Assembly: GCA_023411395.1 (NCBI GenBank)
Contig: JAEYOV010000072.1
Span: forward strand, 1-11,702
Length of the DNA: 11,702 nt
Origin: Bacillota bacterium
Lineage (GTDB): Bacteria; Bacillota; Clostridia; Christensenellales; Aristaeellaceae
Direction: 5' to 3'
This document shows, piece after piece, positions 1-7,356 of the stretch; position 1 is the stretch's first letter; each line of letters begins with the position of its first letter. The position numbers were made by a program, and so were the translations under genes. Under the pieces are notes generated by a model that saw only the letters and a list, made by a program, of their open reading frames with translations, ran no database searches and was not told the DNA's origin.

Positions 1-2
1 CG

Positions 3-27
3 CCCCCCCCCCCCCCCCCCCCCCCCC
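3..27. other. 25-base C homopolymer at window edge, probable assembly artefact
   Basis: Positions 3-27 are an uninterrupted run of C, preceded only by CG. Read outwards on the minus strand this is a poly-G tail that follows directly on a GC-rich hairpin. Poly-G tails at the 3' ends of reads are a known artefact of two-colour sequencing chemistry, so this edge is more likely a contig end than real DNA. A genuine homopolymer cannot be excluded. Confidence 0.6.
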
Positions 28-47
28 GGCGGGGGCAAGCCCCCGCC
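28..47 (-). terminator. GC-rich stem-loop downstream of the GH94 gene, possible terminator
   Basis: GGCGGGGGC (28-36) and GCCCCCGCC (39-47) are perfect inverted repeats. With a CAAG tetraloop they form an 8-bp, almost pure G/C stem. It lies about 40 bases past the stop codon of the phosphorylase, where an operon terminator is expected. No T-tract follows on the minus strand; the sequence there is the suspect poly-G run, so the true 3' flank may be lost. Terminator function is inferred from position and stem only. Confidence 0.4.
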
Positions 48-85
48 CTACATTGAACCTATCGATGCATATATATTTTATGGTA

Positions 86-2476
86 TTACATCATCACAAG
101 CAGGTCGTTTTCTTCCGCGAGCTCCTCGGCGCGGATCGGACCGGGCTGGCGTTCCTTACCGTTGAGCACAAGGCGTGTCACGCCGCTTTCCCGGTGCGCC
201 GTATTGTCTACGGTGATGCGCAGGGTTTTGCCCCGGAATACCTTGCGCATGGTGAAGCCCGGCCATTCTTTAGGGATGGCTGGCGATACCACAAGGCCAT
301 CAAGCGTCGGCCTAAGCCCCAATATGCCTTCCACACAGCCGACCATCACGGTGGATGCGGTGCCAGTGAGCCAGTGCACGTGGCCGCGCCCGGCGAAGGG
401 GCTTTCCGAGCCTTCAATGAACTGCCCGTGCACGTAAGGCTCAATCACGCGCAGGTCGGCTTTATTGTTGAAGCTGGCCGGGGAGGATTCGCCGAAAATT
501 TGGAAGGCGCGGCTGCCGTGGCCAAGCAGCGCCTCTGCAAGGATCGCCCAGCCCTGCGTCTGGCAGAACACGCTGCCGTTTTCCTTTGTTCCGGGGTTGA
601 ACAGCAGCATCCGCGCGCCGTCAAACGCCTCATGGCGGTAGGAGGGCGCCATGATCTGCATGCCGTAGGGCGTGTTGAGCTTGTCAAAGGCGGTTTGCAT
701 GACCGCCTCCGCCTGCTTGCCTTCCGCGGCGCGGCTTATCACCGCCCAGCTTTGGGGGTTGAGCCACATGGCGGCTTCGTTATGCGCTTTGCTGCCGATG
801 ACCGCGCCCGCCTCGGTGAACCCGCGGATGAACCGGTCGCCCTCAAAGCAAACATCGTTGAGCACTTTCTTAAGCTTTGCGCTTTCCACCTCCAAATAGG
901 CGGTATATTCGGCGTCGCTCTGATCCAGTTCCAGCATCAGGCGCATGGCGTAGTAGAGCTGGAAGGCCACAAACGTGCTTTCGCCCTGTTCACCCAAACG
1001 CAGGCAATCGTTCCAGTCCGCGTGCAAGCCGGCGGGCATGCCGTGGGGGCCCAGGTGCGTCATGCTGAAGTGTATGGCGCGGCGCAGATGAGTGATGACC
1101 GTGCCCTCCTCCTTGTCCGCAAAGGGGATCACCTCGTTAAGATACGCATAGTCGCCTGTTTCGGCCACGTACTTGTACACCGTGGGGAACAGCCATAAGG
1201 CGTCATCCGCGCGGTAATGGGGGTGGCCGGTCTCCTTGACGTAGCTTTCCTGCTCCGGCGTGTCCTCATGGCCTGGGTTGTGGCTGTATTTTACCAGCGG
1301 CAGGCCGGCGCCGTGATGCACCTGCGCGGATAGCATGAAAGTCAACTGCTTTTTGGCCATCGCCGGGTCAAGATGGATGATGCCCTGAATATCCTGCACG
1401 GTATCGCGGTAGCCGTAGCCGTTGCGCTGGCCGCAGTACATGAGCGAGGCCGCCCGGCTCCACACCACGGTGGTAAAACACTGGTAGGCGTTCCATGTGT
1501 TCACCATCGCGTTGAAAGCTTCATCGGGCGTATTGACCTGCAGGTTGTAAAGCTCTTTATGCCAGTAGGATGCAAGTGTTTTAAGCTCCGCATCGGTGAC
1601 GGCAGCGGGACTTGCCGCATATCGGTCTATAAGCTTGCGCGCCTCGTCCTCCGTCTTTTGGCCGAGCAGAAACACCAAGGTGCGCTTTTCATGGGGGGCA
1701 AGCGTGAGCGCGGTGTGCAGCGCGCCGCAGGGATTGCCGTTGTAGCACTGGCTGCCGTCACAGTGGCCATTAAGCAGGGATTGCGGCGCGTCGAAGCGGT
1801 TGCGGCCCAAAAACGATTCGCGGCTGCCGGTGCAGCTTGATAAAGGCGCGCCGGCAAGGCCGATAAAGCGTTCCCGGCCGTTGGAAGAGCCGGCTTTTGC
1901 GTCCCAGTATTCATTGATGTGCTGGAGGATGTGGTCGCCCATACATTCCGTGCGGCTGATGAATTGCGTATATTGCAGGTTGACCATGTCCTGCTCATAA
2001 TTGTTTTCGTTGGTAAACTCGCAGTAGCTGAACGCGGAGAGGCGGCGGGGCTTTCCGTCCATGTTTTCAATGCTCAGCCGCCATACCTCATGGGCTGCGC
2101 CCTGCGGCACATAGTACAGCGCGCTTGTGCGGATGCCCGCGTACTCGCTTTCAAATATGGTATAGGCGGTGCCATGGCGGCAGAGGGTTTTGTATTCCGG
2201 CAGCGGCTTTTTGACCGGCTTCCATGTGGCCGACCAAAAATCGCCGGTCTCGTCGTCCCGAAGGTACAGGTAGCGGCCCGGCTCATCAAATTGGTTGAAG
2301 GTGTAGCGCAGGATCCGCCCCCCCGCGCCGGATTTGACAAAGCTGTAGCCGCCCGCATTAACGGTGATGATCGCCCCGTATTCAGGAGAACCCAGGTAGT
2401 TGGCCCACGGCGCGGGCGTGTCGGGGTTGGTTATGACATATTCCCTTGCCTTTTCATCGAAATACCCGTATTGCAT
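86..2476 (-). CDS. GH94 family disaccharide/oligosaccharide phosphorylase (cellobiose/chitobiose phosphorylase-like)
   Basis: This 796-residue protein has no signal peptide and is a cytoplasmic inverting glycoside phosphorylase. By family knowledge GH94 enzymes split a beta-linked disaccharide with phosphate to alpha-sugar-1-phosphate plus a free sugar. The whole chain reads as GH94, whose members are usually about 800 residues. It starts MQYGYFD..REYVI..P.TP.PW.NYLG, has GYRDT..QD at 355-361, the catalytic loop ADWNDCL at 486-492 with D490 as the expected general acid, KENG at 631-634, WLTGTAS at 702-708 and a C-terminal jelly-roll-like segment. Residue Q639 sits where I recall a phosphate-binding His in characterised members. 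The start was chosen at 2476 because AGGAGG lies seven bases upstream; the frame stays open to 2617 without a better site. It is the last gene of the locus, 137 bases after the hydrolase gene, with its own promoter and operator. Substrate (cellobiose, laminaribiose, chitobiose or other) cannot be fixed from sequence alone. Confidence 0.9.
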   Translation of the reverse strand: MQYGYFDEKAREYVITNPDTPAPWANYLGSPEYGAIITVNAGGYSFVKSGAGGRILRYTFNQFDEPGRYLYLRDDETGDFWSATWKPVKKPLPEYKTLCRHGTAYTIFESEYAGIRTSALYYVPQGAAHEVWRLSIENMDGKPRRLSAFSYCEFTNENNYEQDMVNLQYTQFISRTECMGDHILQHINEYWDAKAGSSNGRERFIGLAGAPLSSCTGSRESFLGRNRFDAPQSLLNGHCDGSQCYNGNPCGALHTALTLAPHEKRTLVFLLGQKTEDEARKLIDRYAASPAAVTDAELKTLASYWHKELYNLQVNTPDEAFNAMVNTWNAYQCFTTVVWSRAASLMYCGQRNGYGYRDTVQDIQGIIHLDPAMAKKQLTFMLSAQVHHGAGLPLVKYSHNPGHEDTPEQESYVKETGHPHYRADDALWLFPTVYKYVAETGDYAYLNEVIPFADKEEGTVITHLRRAIHFSMTHLGPHGMPAGLHADWNDCLRLGEQGESTFVAFQLYYAMRLMLELDQSDAEYTAYLEVESAKLKKVLNDVCFEGDRFIRGFTEAGAVIGSKAHNEAAMWLNPQSWAVISRAAEGKQAEAVMQTAFDKLNTPYGMQIMAPSYRHEAFDGARMLLFNPGTKENGSVFCQTQGWAILAEALLGHGSRAFQIFGESSPASFNNKADLRVIEPYVHGQFIEGSESPFAGRGHVHWLTGTASTVMVGCVEGILGLRPTLDGLVVSPAIPKEWPGFTMRKVFRGKTLRITVDNTAHRESGVTRLVLNGKERQPGPIRAEELAEENDLLVMM

Positions 2477-2492
2477 AGACGGCCCTCCTATC

Positions 2493-2510
2493 ATCGAAAA
2501 CGTTTTAGAT
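2493..2510 (-). promoter_or_regulatory. LacI-family-like operator palindrome in the GH94 leader
   Basis: An 18-bp palindrome matches its reverse complement at 16 of 18 positions, with a perfect AAAACGTTTT core at 2497-2506. A central CG step flanked by A/T is typical of LacI/CcpA-type operators. It lies between the predicted transcription start (about 2546) and the ribosome binding site (about 2484-2489), a place suited to repression by blocking elongation. No regulator gene is in the window, so the binding protein is unknown. Confidence 0.5.
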
Positions 2511-2519
2511 TTTGGGCAT

Positions 2520-2594
2520 AAAAAACCCCGGTTTGACTTCCATGTTTTGCCTATCATAGCACAATGAGCCGGGAAACGCAAGTCAGGACCGGGG
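2520..2594 (-). terminator. Terminator-like inverted repeat enclosing the GH94 promoter
   Basis: On the minus strand CCCCGGT (2594-2588) pairs with ACCGGGG (2532-2526), and inside it GACTT (2584-2580) pairs with AAGTC (2539-2535). That gives 12 base pairs with a small internal loop, closed by a 40-base loop. The 3' arm is followed at once by six T (2525-2520), as in an intrinsic terminator. The loop is unusually large because it contains the promoter of the next gene. It can act on transcripts arriving from the hydrolase gene, 20 bases past its stop codon. Confidence 0.5.
2553..2581 (-). promoter_or_regulatory. Sigma-A-type promoter for the GH94 gene
   Basis: The minus strand reads TTGCGT (2581-2576), a 17-base spacer, then TATGAT (2558-2553), with TGC directly before the -10 making it an extended -10 element. 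The expected start point is near 2546, giving a leader of about 70 bases that contains the palindrome and the AGGAGG site. Spacing and -10 are good; the -35 matches the consensus at four of six positions (TTGACA versus TTGCGT counts T, T, G and no more than one further base), so it is only moderate. Confidence 0.55.
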
Positions 2595-2613
2595 AAACAG
2601 CACACAAGTGAAA

Positions 2614-3549
2614 TCAATCCAAAAAATCCGTTGCCCTGTCCTTTTCCGTGATCACCTCATACGTTCCGCCGCCCGTGGTCGAAACGCTTATGTTTCCATC
2701 AAAATAGGTGATATAGGTATCCGCGCCCATTTTTCTGTATTTCTGATAAATGCCAAGGTCTGAAAGGGTATGGCTGACCATGACCGCGATTTGGGGGGAG
2801 ATGGCCTCCCTGTAGGGCTTGGAGGAGGAAGTGACAGACCCGTGATGGCCTACCTTGAACACATCGCTCGCAAGGCGCGGGCCATATTTTTCGGTAATCA
2901 TCCGCTCTGCGGTGGTATACAGGTCGCCGCCGAAAAGCATGCTGGAATCCCCGTAGGAAAAGCGCAGCACAAGGGAGAGGTCATTTACAAACTGGGTGCT
3001 GTTTTCAGGATAGCCTTCATAATAGGTGATGTCCGCGGCGGGATGGAACACCTCCACTGTAACAAAACCGCCAAAGGCAAGGATATCTCCCTCCGCGAGG
3101 AAAACTTGGGGGATATTCTGCTTTTGCATTTCCGCCATATAGGCCGCCACATGGGATGTGGGATATTCCACATGGCTGGTGTATACAGCCTTCACGGGGA
3201 AGTCCTGCATGATCCTCGCGAAGCCGCCGATATGGTCCACGTGGGGGTGCGAGGCCATCAAAAAATCAATGGAATCAATGCCCAGGGCCTTCAGCGCATC
3301 CGCCACCTGGCCGGCGCACTCGGGCTCCCCGGCATCCAGCAGCATCACCTTGCCGTCGGGAGAGGTCAAAATAGTGGCATCCCCGGATTTTTTTCCGTCG
3401 GGGGAAAGCAGGGAAAGAAACCTTGCGGTAAGCCTGCCCTCGTCCTGCGTTGCATCGAACACCCGGCCATGCCGTGTTTCGGCCGGGGCGGCCGCCATGC
3501 ACAGCAAACACAGGCATAACGCCAAAACGGCGGATATCCATCTTTTCAT
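2614..3549 (-). CDS. Secreted ComEC-like metallo-beta-lactamase-fold hydrolase
   Basis: The 311-residue protein belongs to the MBL-fold group resembling the C-terminal domain of the competence protein ComEC (COG2333-like). Visible motifs are LDAG (71-74), the metal-binding HPHVDH (101-106), NDLSLVL (189-195), FGGDL (206-210) and the group's hallmark VGHHGS (233-238). The N-terminus is a classic signal peptide: KRW, a hydrophobic stretch at residues 5-20 and a likely cleavage after APA at 23; no lipobox is seen. The product should therefore act outside the membrane. The start was set at 3549, not at the upstream ATG of the open frame, because it gives this signal peptide. Its ATG overlaps the TGA of the MalG-type permease (ATGA), so translation is probably coupled. 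Homologues act on nucleic acids or phosphoesters in some cases, but the substrate here is unknown. A sugar-transport operon is an unusual setting. Confidence 0.85.
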   Translation of the reverse strand: MKRWISAVLALCLCLLCMAAAPAETRHGRVFDATQDEGRLTARFLSLLSPDGKKSGDATILTSPDGKVMLLDAGEPECAGQVADALKALGIDSIDFLMASHPHVDHIGGFARIMQDFPVKAVYTSHVEYPTSHVAAYMAEMQKQNIPQVFLAEGDILAFGGFVTVEVFHPAADITYYEGYPENSTQFVNDLSLVLRFSYGDSSMLFGGDLYTTAERMITEKYGPRLASDVFKVGHHGSVTSSSKPYREAISPQIAVMVSHTLSDLGIYQKYRKMGADTYITYFDGNISVSTTGGGTYEVITEKDRATDFLD

Positions 3550-4682
3550 TTCATCGCCGCCTTGCTCATGCCGGTCATGATGTACTTTTGCATGATCAAG
3601 AACAGAATCACAATGGGGAGTATGGCAAGCACCGCGCCGGCCATGATTTCGTTGTAGTTGGCGGTAACAATGCCGGCGAAGGTGCGGCGGAGGAACACGA
3701 TGCCAACCGCCAGGGTGCGGCGGATTTCCAGCGGCGCGACCATCCTTGGCCAGAAGTAGTTGTTCCAGCCGTTGATGAAGGTAATGATGCTGATGGTGAT
3801 GAGGGTCGGGGCGCACATGGGCATCAGCACATGAAAGATGGAGCCGATGCGGCCCATTCCGTCGACCCGGCCGGCTTCCAGGTAGCTGTCATCCACGGTG
3901 AGAAAGGTTTGCCGCAGCATGAATATAAAGTACGCGGAAACAAGATTGGGCACCACGATCCCGGCAAAGGTGTTCAGCCAGCCTAAGCGCGCCACCATGA
4001 CATAGATGGGCACAAAGGTAACCTGGATGGGCACCATCAGCGCCCCCAGCACCAGCAGAAACAGCACATTCTTGCCCTTGAACCGGCCCTTGGAAAAACC
4101 GTAGGCCGCGGTTACCCCCAGCAACAGCTCCCCCGCCATCATCAGAAAGGTGGTTACGAGCGTGTTGAAAAAGTACAGCCCGAAGGGCGCCCTGTTCATG
4201 ACATTTACATAGTTTTCCCAGCGTATGGTTTCGGGCCACAGGGTTGGCACCGCCAGCAGCAGCTCCTCGCTGGATTTCAAAGAGGAGACCACCATCCAGT
4301 ACATGGGGAAAAGCATGACCAGTGTTATGAGGATGGCCCCCGCATACTGCAGGATCACACGGCCCCTGGCCGCTGCCTTGACAGCGCCGGCATTGCCGCG
4401 CACAAGGGGGGTTAAAAAGCGCATGCCCAGAAGCCCGGCCAGGCCAAACAGGCCAAAGAAGGATGCCAGGGTCAGGAAAACTTTGTAATTTGACGACAGA
4501 AAGCCGTGGGCGGAGGCGATTTCATAGGCACTGGCGTTTTTGGGCAAGGCCGCTGTGATGGCATTGTAGCGCAAAAGCCCCGCAACGCTCAGGCCGCCAA
4601 AGGCGATGCCGATGACAAGGAAGAGAACCAGCACGTCAAACCAGCCCGATTCCCGCATTCTTTTCAGATGTCCGGTTTTCAT
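3546..4682 (-). CDS. Carbohydrate ABC transporter permease, MalG type (CUT1), with N-terminal extension
   Basis: This is the second inner-membrane subunit of a sugar importer. The core (about residues 105-378) has the MalG layout. It has a first helix near 110-133, then SSLKSSEELL, then the cytoplasmic EAA loop EAGRVDGMGRIG at 269-280 with the conserved D274-G275 and P288, which contacts the ATPase. The end is the usual GM.KAA.K. The full length of 378 residues exceeds the usual 270-280. The extra N-terminal part holds two more predicted helices (about 15-36 and 67-90) separated by a roughly 30-residue loop. The start is supported by GGAGGGG about eight bases before the ATG. The gene begins 15 bases after the MalF-type stop and ends overlapping the hydrolase start. 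It pairs with the neighbouring MalF-type permease and the binding protein; no ATPase gene is present. Confidence 0.9.
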   Translation of the reverse strand: MKTGHLKRMRESGWFDVLVLFLVIGIAFGGLSVAGLLRYNAITAALPKNASAYEIASAHGFLSSNYKVFLTLASFFGLFGLAGLLGMRFLTPLVRGNAGAVKAAARGRVILQYAGAILITLVMLFPMYWMVVSSLKSSEELLLAVPTLWPETIRWENYVNVMNRAPFGLYFFNTLVTTFLMMAGELLLGVTAAYGFSKGRFKGKNVLFLLVLGALMVPIQVTFVPIYVMVARLGWLNTFAGIVVPNLVSAYFIFMLRQTFLTVDDSYLEAGRVDGMGRIGSIFHVLMPMCAPTLITISIITFINGWNNYFWPRMVAPLEIRRTLAVGIVFLRRTFAGIVTANYNEIMAGAVLAILPIVILFLIMQKYIMTGMSKAAMK

Positions 4683-4697
4683 GGCGCATCCCCCTCC

Positions 4698-5951
4698 TTA
4701 CGAATCATAGTTGACGCTGCGGTTGCTGTAGCGCATGGTCGCCGCGGTGCATACCAGCAGAATCACGAAGAAGACCAGCGATACGGCGGATGCCCTGGCC
4801 ACCCTGAATTCCTCAAAGGAGAGGGCGTAAATCCACTGCACCAGCACGTTGGTGGATTTGCCCGGGCCGCCGTTTGTCATGACCTCCACCGACTGGAAAA
4901 CCTTCATGCTGGCGATAAAGGTGGTAACGAACAAAAACAGTGTGGTGGGCGCCAGCAGCGGCAGGGTGATAAAGCGGAAGCGGTGCACGGCATCCGCACC
5001 ATCGATGGCTGCCGCCTCATAATAATCCCGGGGGATGCCCTTCATGGCCGAAAGATAAATCATCATGGCATAGCCCACCACACGCCAGGCGGTGAGGAAC
5101 AAAATGCCGGCAAGGGCTGTATCCCCCTGGTTCAGCCAGTCAGGACCCTTTATTCCAAGAACCGACAGGAAATTATTGAGGATACCGAAGCGCCCGTTCA
5201 AAATCCAGATGAATACAACGGCGCTGGTGGCTACGGCGATGTACTTGGGCATGAACACAATGGCGCGGAAGGCGTTGAAGCTTCTGGTCATGCGGTTGAA
5301 AAGCAAGGCCAGTAGCATGCCGCCCACCAGGGTGATCACAAGCTCCCAGAAGGTATATGTAGCGGTGATGGCAAGGGATTCCAGGAAATATTTCCAGCCT
5401 GTACCCTGAAACAGCCATTTGTAGTTTTTGAATCCCTCAAAGGAAAACGTGGCGTCGCTTAGCATCCGCATGTCGGTAAAGCTGATGCGGATCAGGTCAA
5501 TGACGGGATAATACACGAACAGCAGGAAAAAGAAAATCGCAGGCTCCACAAAAAACAGGTCCTTCATCCTTTCCCAGGATTGGAGCCTGAGCATGATGCC
5601 GTTATAAATGAGCATGGCCCCAAACAGGACCAGGATAATGGCCGTGTTCATGATGCTGCTCAACAGGTTCAGGGATATGCCGCCGTCCCAAAAGAGCAGG
5701 CGGTAGCCCTCCACGAACAGGTAGGCCGTGCCCGTTACTGCCGTGCCCGCGTTCTGGGCCACGGCCCGGGCCGCGTACACCTCATTGGCCAGCGGCGACA
5801 GAAACGGGACCTGCAGGTCGCCCATCATATAGCCCGTGATGCCGATGAGGGTCACCACGGCGCCGATCAAAAGGAGCAGCACGGAAGCGGTGTTCGTTCG
5901 CCTCCTCCTCAGAAGAAGCAGTGGCGATGCGGCGGAAAGGCTGTTTTGCAT
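4698..5951 (-). CDS. Carbohydrate ABC transporter permease, MalF type (CUT1), with N-terminal extension
   Basis: This 417-residue protein is the first permease subunit of the sugar importer. Family marks are FVEPAIFFFLLFVYYP at 134-149 (first core helix), the EAA loop EAAAIDGADAVHRF at 312-325 with D317-G318 and P331, and TNGGPGKST at 359-367, typical of MalF/UgpA. Usual members are about 290-310 residues. Here roughly 125 N-terminal residues are added, with helices near 24-43 and 98-120 around a loop of some 50 residues. GAGGTGA five bases before the ATG supports the start. It follows the binding-protein gene after 62 bases that contain a strong stem-loop. A spill-over of the annotation into a different start is unlikely, since the extension is in frame and closely preceded by this ribosome site. 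Confidence 0.9.
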   Translation of the reverse strand: MQNSLSAASPLLLLRRRRTNTASVLLLLIGAVVTLIGITGYMMGDLQVPFLSPLANEVYAARAVAQNAGTAVTGTAYLFVEGYRLLFWDGGISLNLLSSIMNTAIILVLFGAMLIYNGIMLRLQSWERMKDLFFVEPAIFFFLLFVYYPVIDLIRISFTDMRMLSDATFSFEGFKNYKWLFQGTGWKYFLESLAITATYTFWELVITLVGGMLLALLFNRMTRSFNAFRAIVFMPKYIAVATSAVVFIWILNGRFGILNNFLSVLGIKGPDWLNQGDTALAGILFLTAWRVVGYAMMIYLSAMKGIPRDYYEAAAIDGADAVHRFRFITLPLLAPTTLFLFVTTFIASMKVFQSVEVMTNGGPGKSTNVLVQWIYALSFEEFRVARASAVSLVFFVILLVCTAATMRYSNRSVNYDS

Positions 5952-5973
5952 ACGATCACCTCGAATGATAAAC

Positions 5974-5995
5974 GGGGGGAGGTTTCCCTCCCCCC
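5974..5995 (-). promoter_or_regulatory. Stem-loop between binding-protein and permease genes
   Basis: GGGGGGAGG (5974-5982) and CCTCCCCCC (5987-5995) form a perfect 9-bp stem with a four-base loop. On the minus strand it is followed by CGTTTATCATT, not a T-tract, so it is a poor full terminator. By analogy with other binding-protein-dependent operons such as malE-malF, it probably protects the upstream mRNA end or gives partial termination, so that the binding protein is made in excess over the permeases. This role is inferred. Confidence 0.55.
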
Positions 5996-6013
5996 AGGAT
6001 GAATGGGAACTGA

Positions 6014-7297
6014 TTATTGATCTTCCAGGTTCTCGGTGATCTCCAGGGCCAATTGGTCAAGCGTCTCCTGTACGGGAGCGCCTTCCACGAAAATCTTGGC
6101 CAGGGCATGCCGCCACAGGTTGGCAACGGTATCATAAACGGGGTGCTGGTCGCGGGGGTTGATCCAGCCGGACATGCTCATCACCGATTCCATGGCGGGT
6201 TTGCGCGTGAGGTAGTCCTTCACCGCTTCGGTCTCAAGCACGCTCTGGCGGGTGGGGAAATAGCCCGTAGCGTCCGCCCAGTACAGGTTGATTTCGGGGC
6301 TGGTCATGAAGGTCAAAAATTGCCAGGCGGCGTTCTTCTGCGCCTGGGAAGCCTTGGCGGGGATCAGGATGGCAGCGCCGCCCACTTCGCTTTTGAAGGT
6401 TTCCCCGTCGTTTCCGCCGGGCAGCCAGGCCATGCCCACCTCAAAGCCGGAGGACTTCACGTATGTATCGTACAGGGAGGAGGTGTGGAACACGCTGAAA
6501 GCGCCGCCGTCCCAGAACAACTGGCGCATGTTGGGTGACGCGTCGGTGCCGTAGGCATAGTAGGCATAGCCCTTCTTGATCCACTCGTCGATCTTGCCGG
6601 TGATGTATGCGGCGGCTTCGCCGTTGACATCGGTGGTCAGGCCGTCCTCATTGATCACATTCACGCCGTTGTTCTTGTAGAGCATCTCGTAATACCAGTA
6701 GTCCCAGCCGCCAAACACGGTACCGTAGCGCTTGGTGGTGCCGTCAGCGTTAAAGACGGTGGCCTTTTCAAGGAAAGCTTCCATCTCGTCAAACGTTTTG
6801 GGCATGGTGATGCCCTCCGCGTCCGCGGCGGTCTTGTTGTAGTACATCACCTGCGTGGAAATGAGGTAGGGCAGGCAGATTTGCTGGCCGTTATAGCTGG
6901 TGGAGGCGATCAGGCCCTGGCCAAAGTCCGCCACATCATAGCCCGTCGCCGCAATGTACGGATCCAGCACTTCGCAGATGCCGGCCGCGCCGTACGCCGC
7001 GGGGTAGGACGTATTGCAGGTGGAGAGCGCGGGTACATCACCCGAGGCGACAGCCGCGATGAGCTGGGTGTTGATCTCGCCATAGGAACCGATATACACG
7101 GGCTCCACTTTGATCAGGGGATTCTCCGCATGGAACTTGTCGACCATATACTTGATCTGTTCACTGAACTGGTCTTCGTGGGCATGCCACCATTGGATGG
7201 TAATGGGCTCTGTCACCTCGTAGCTTTGAGCCATGGCGGTGGCCGTCACGGTCAATGCCAGGACTGCAGTCAGAATGAGAGCCAGAAGTTTTTTCAT
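6014..7297 (-). CDS. Extracellular sugar-binding protein of the CUT1 ABC transporter (family 1)
   Basis: The 427-residue protein captures the transported sugar and delivers it to the two downstream permeases. It has the family-1 (MalE/UgpB-like) pattern: ITIQWWHAH after the signal peptide, F..ENP.IKVE, DVPAL, LPY near the hinge, a central YYNK segment, FSVFHTSS, GG.AILIPA, and late PEINLYWADATGYFPTR, with length normal for the family. The signal peptide MKKLLALIL..AMA ends at about residue 23 before QSYE. It has no cysteine and so no lipobox, which is uncommon for a binding protein of a single-membrane bacterium. The start at 7297 is preferred over the in-frame ATG at 7309: AAAGGATGG lies eight bases ahead of it, whereas at 7309 the purine-rich site would touch the start codon. 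It is the first gene of the operon. Confidence 0.9.
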   Translation of the reverse strand: MKKLLALILTAVLALTVTATAMAQSYEVTEPITIQWWHAHEDQFSEQIKYMVDKFHAENPLIKVEPVYIGSYGEINTQLIAAVASGDVPALSTCNTSYPAAYGAAGICEVLDPYIAATGYDVADFGQGLIASTSYNGQQICLPYLISTQVMYYNKTAADAEGITMPKTFDEMEAFLEKATVFNADGTTKRYGTVFGGWDYWYYEMLYKNNGVNVINEDGLTTDVNGEAAAYITGKIDEWIKKGYAYYAYGTDASPNMRQLFWDGGAFSVFHTSSLYDTYVKSSGFEVGMAWLPGGNDGETFKSEVGGAAILIPAKASQAQKNAAWQFLTFMTSPEINLYWADATGYFPTRQSVLETEAVKDYLTRKPAMESVMSMSGWINPRDQHPVYDTVANLWRHALAKIFVEGAPVQETLDQLALEITENLEDQ

Positions 7298-7338
7298 GGG
7301 CGGTTCCATCCTTTCCTATTACAAATGGGTTATGTGAA

Positions 7339-7356
7339 CATGCATTTTACTGCATG
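7339..7356 (-). promoter_or_regulatory. Inverted repeat upstream of the sugar-binding-protein gene, possible operator
   Basis: CATGCA and TGCATG are separated by TTTTAC, about 40 bases before the binding-protein start. On the minus strand the spacer area reads TAAAAT, a possible -10, but no fitting -35 was found 16-18 bases upstream. The position suits an operator controlling the sugar operon; the regulator is unknown and the repeat could be chance. Confidence 0.3.

Noticed and set aside
53..1198. 381-codon open frame on the plus strand opposite the GH94 gene
   Set aside because: It lies wholly within the reverse complement of a clear GH94 coding region, shows no domain and is rich in Ala/His/Arg, as expected for an antisense shadow in GC-rich DNA.
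3550..3816. N-terminal extension of the MBL hydrolase frame into the permease gene
   Set aside because: The 89 extra residues are His/Arg-rich shadow translation of the permease; starting at 3549 gives a clean signal peptide.
4506..5315. 269-codon plus-strand frame across the two permease genes
   Set aside because: It is antisense to two well-supported permeases and has no domain.
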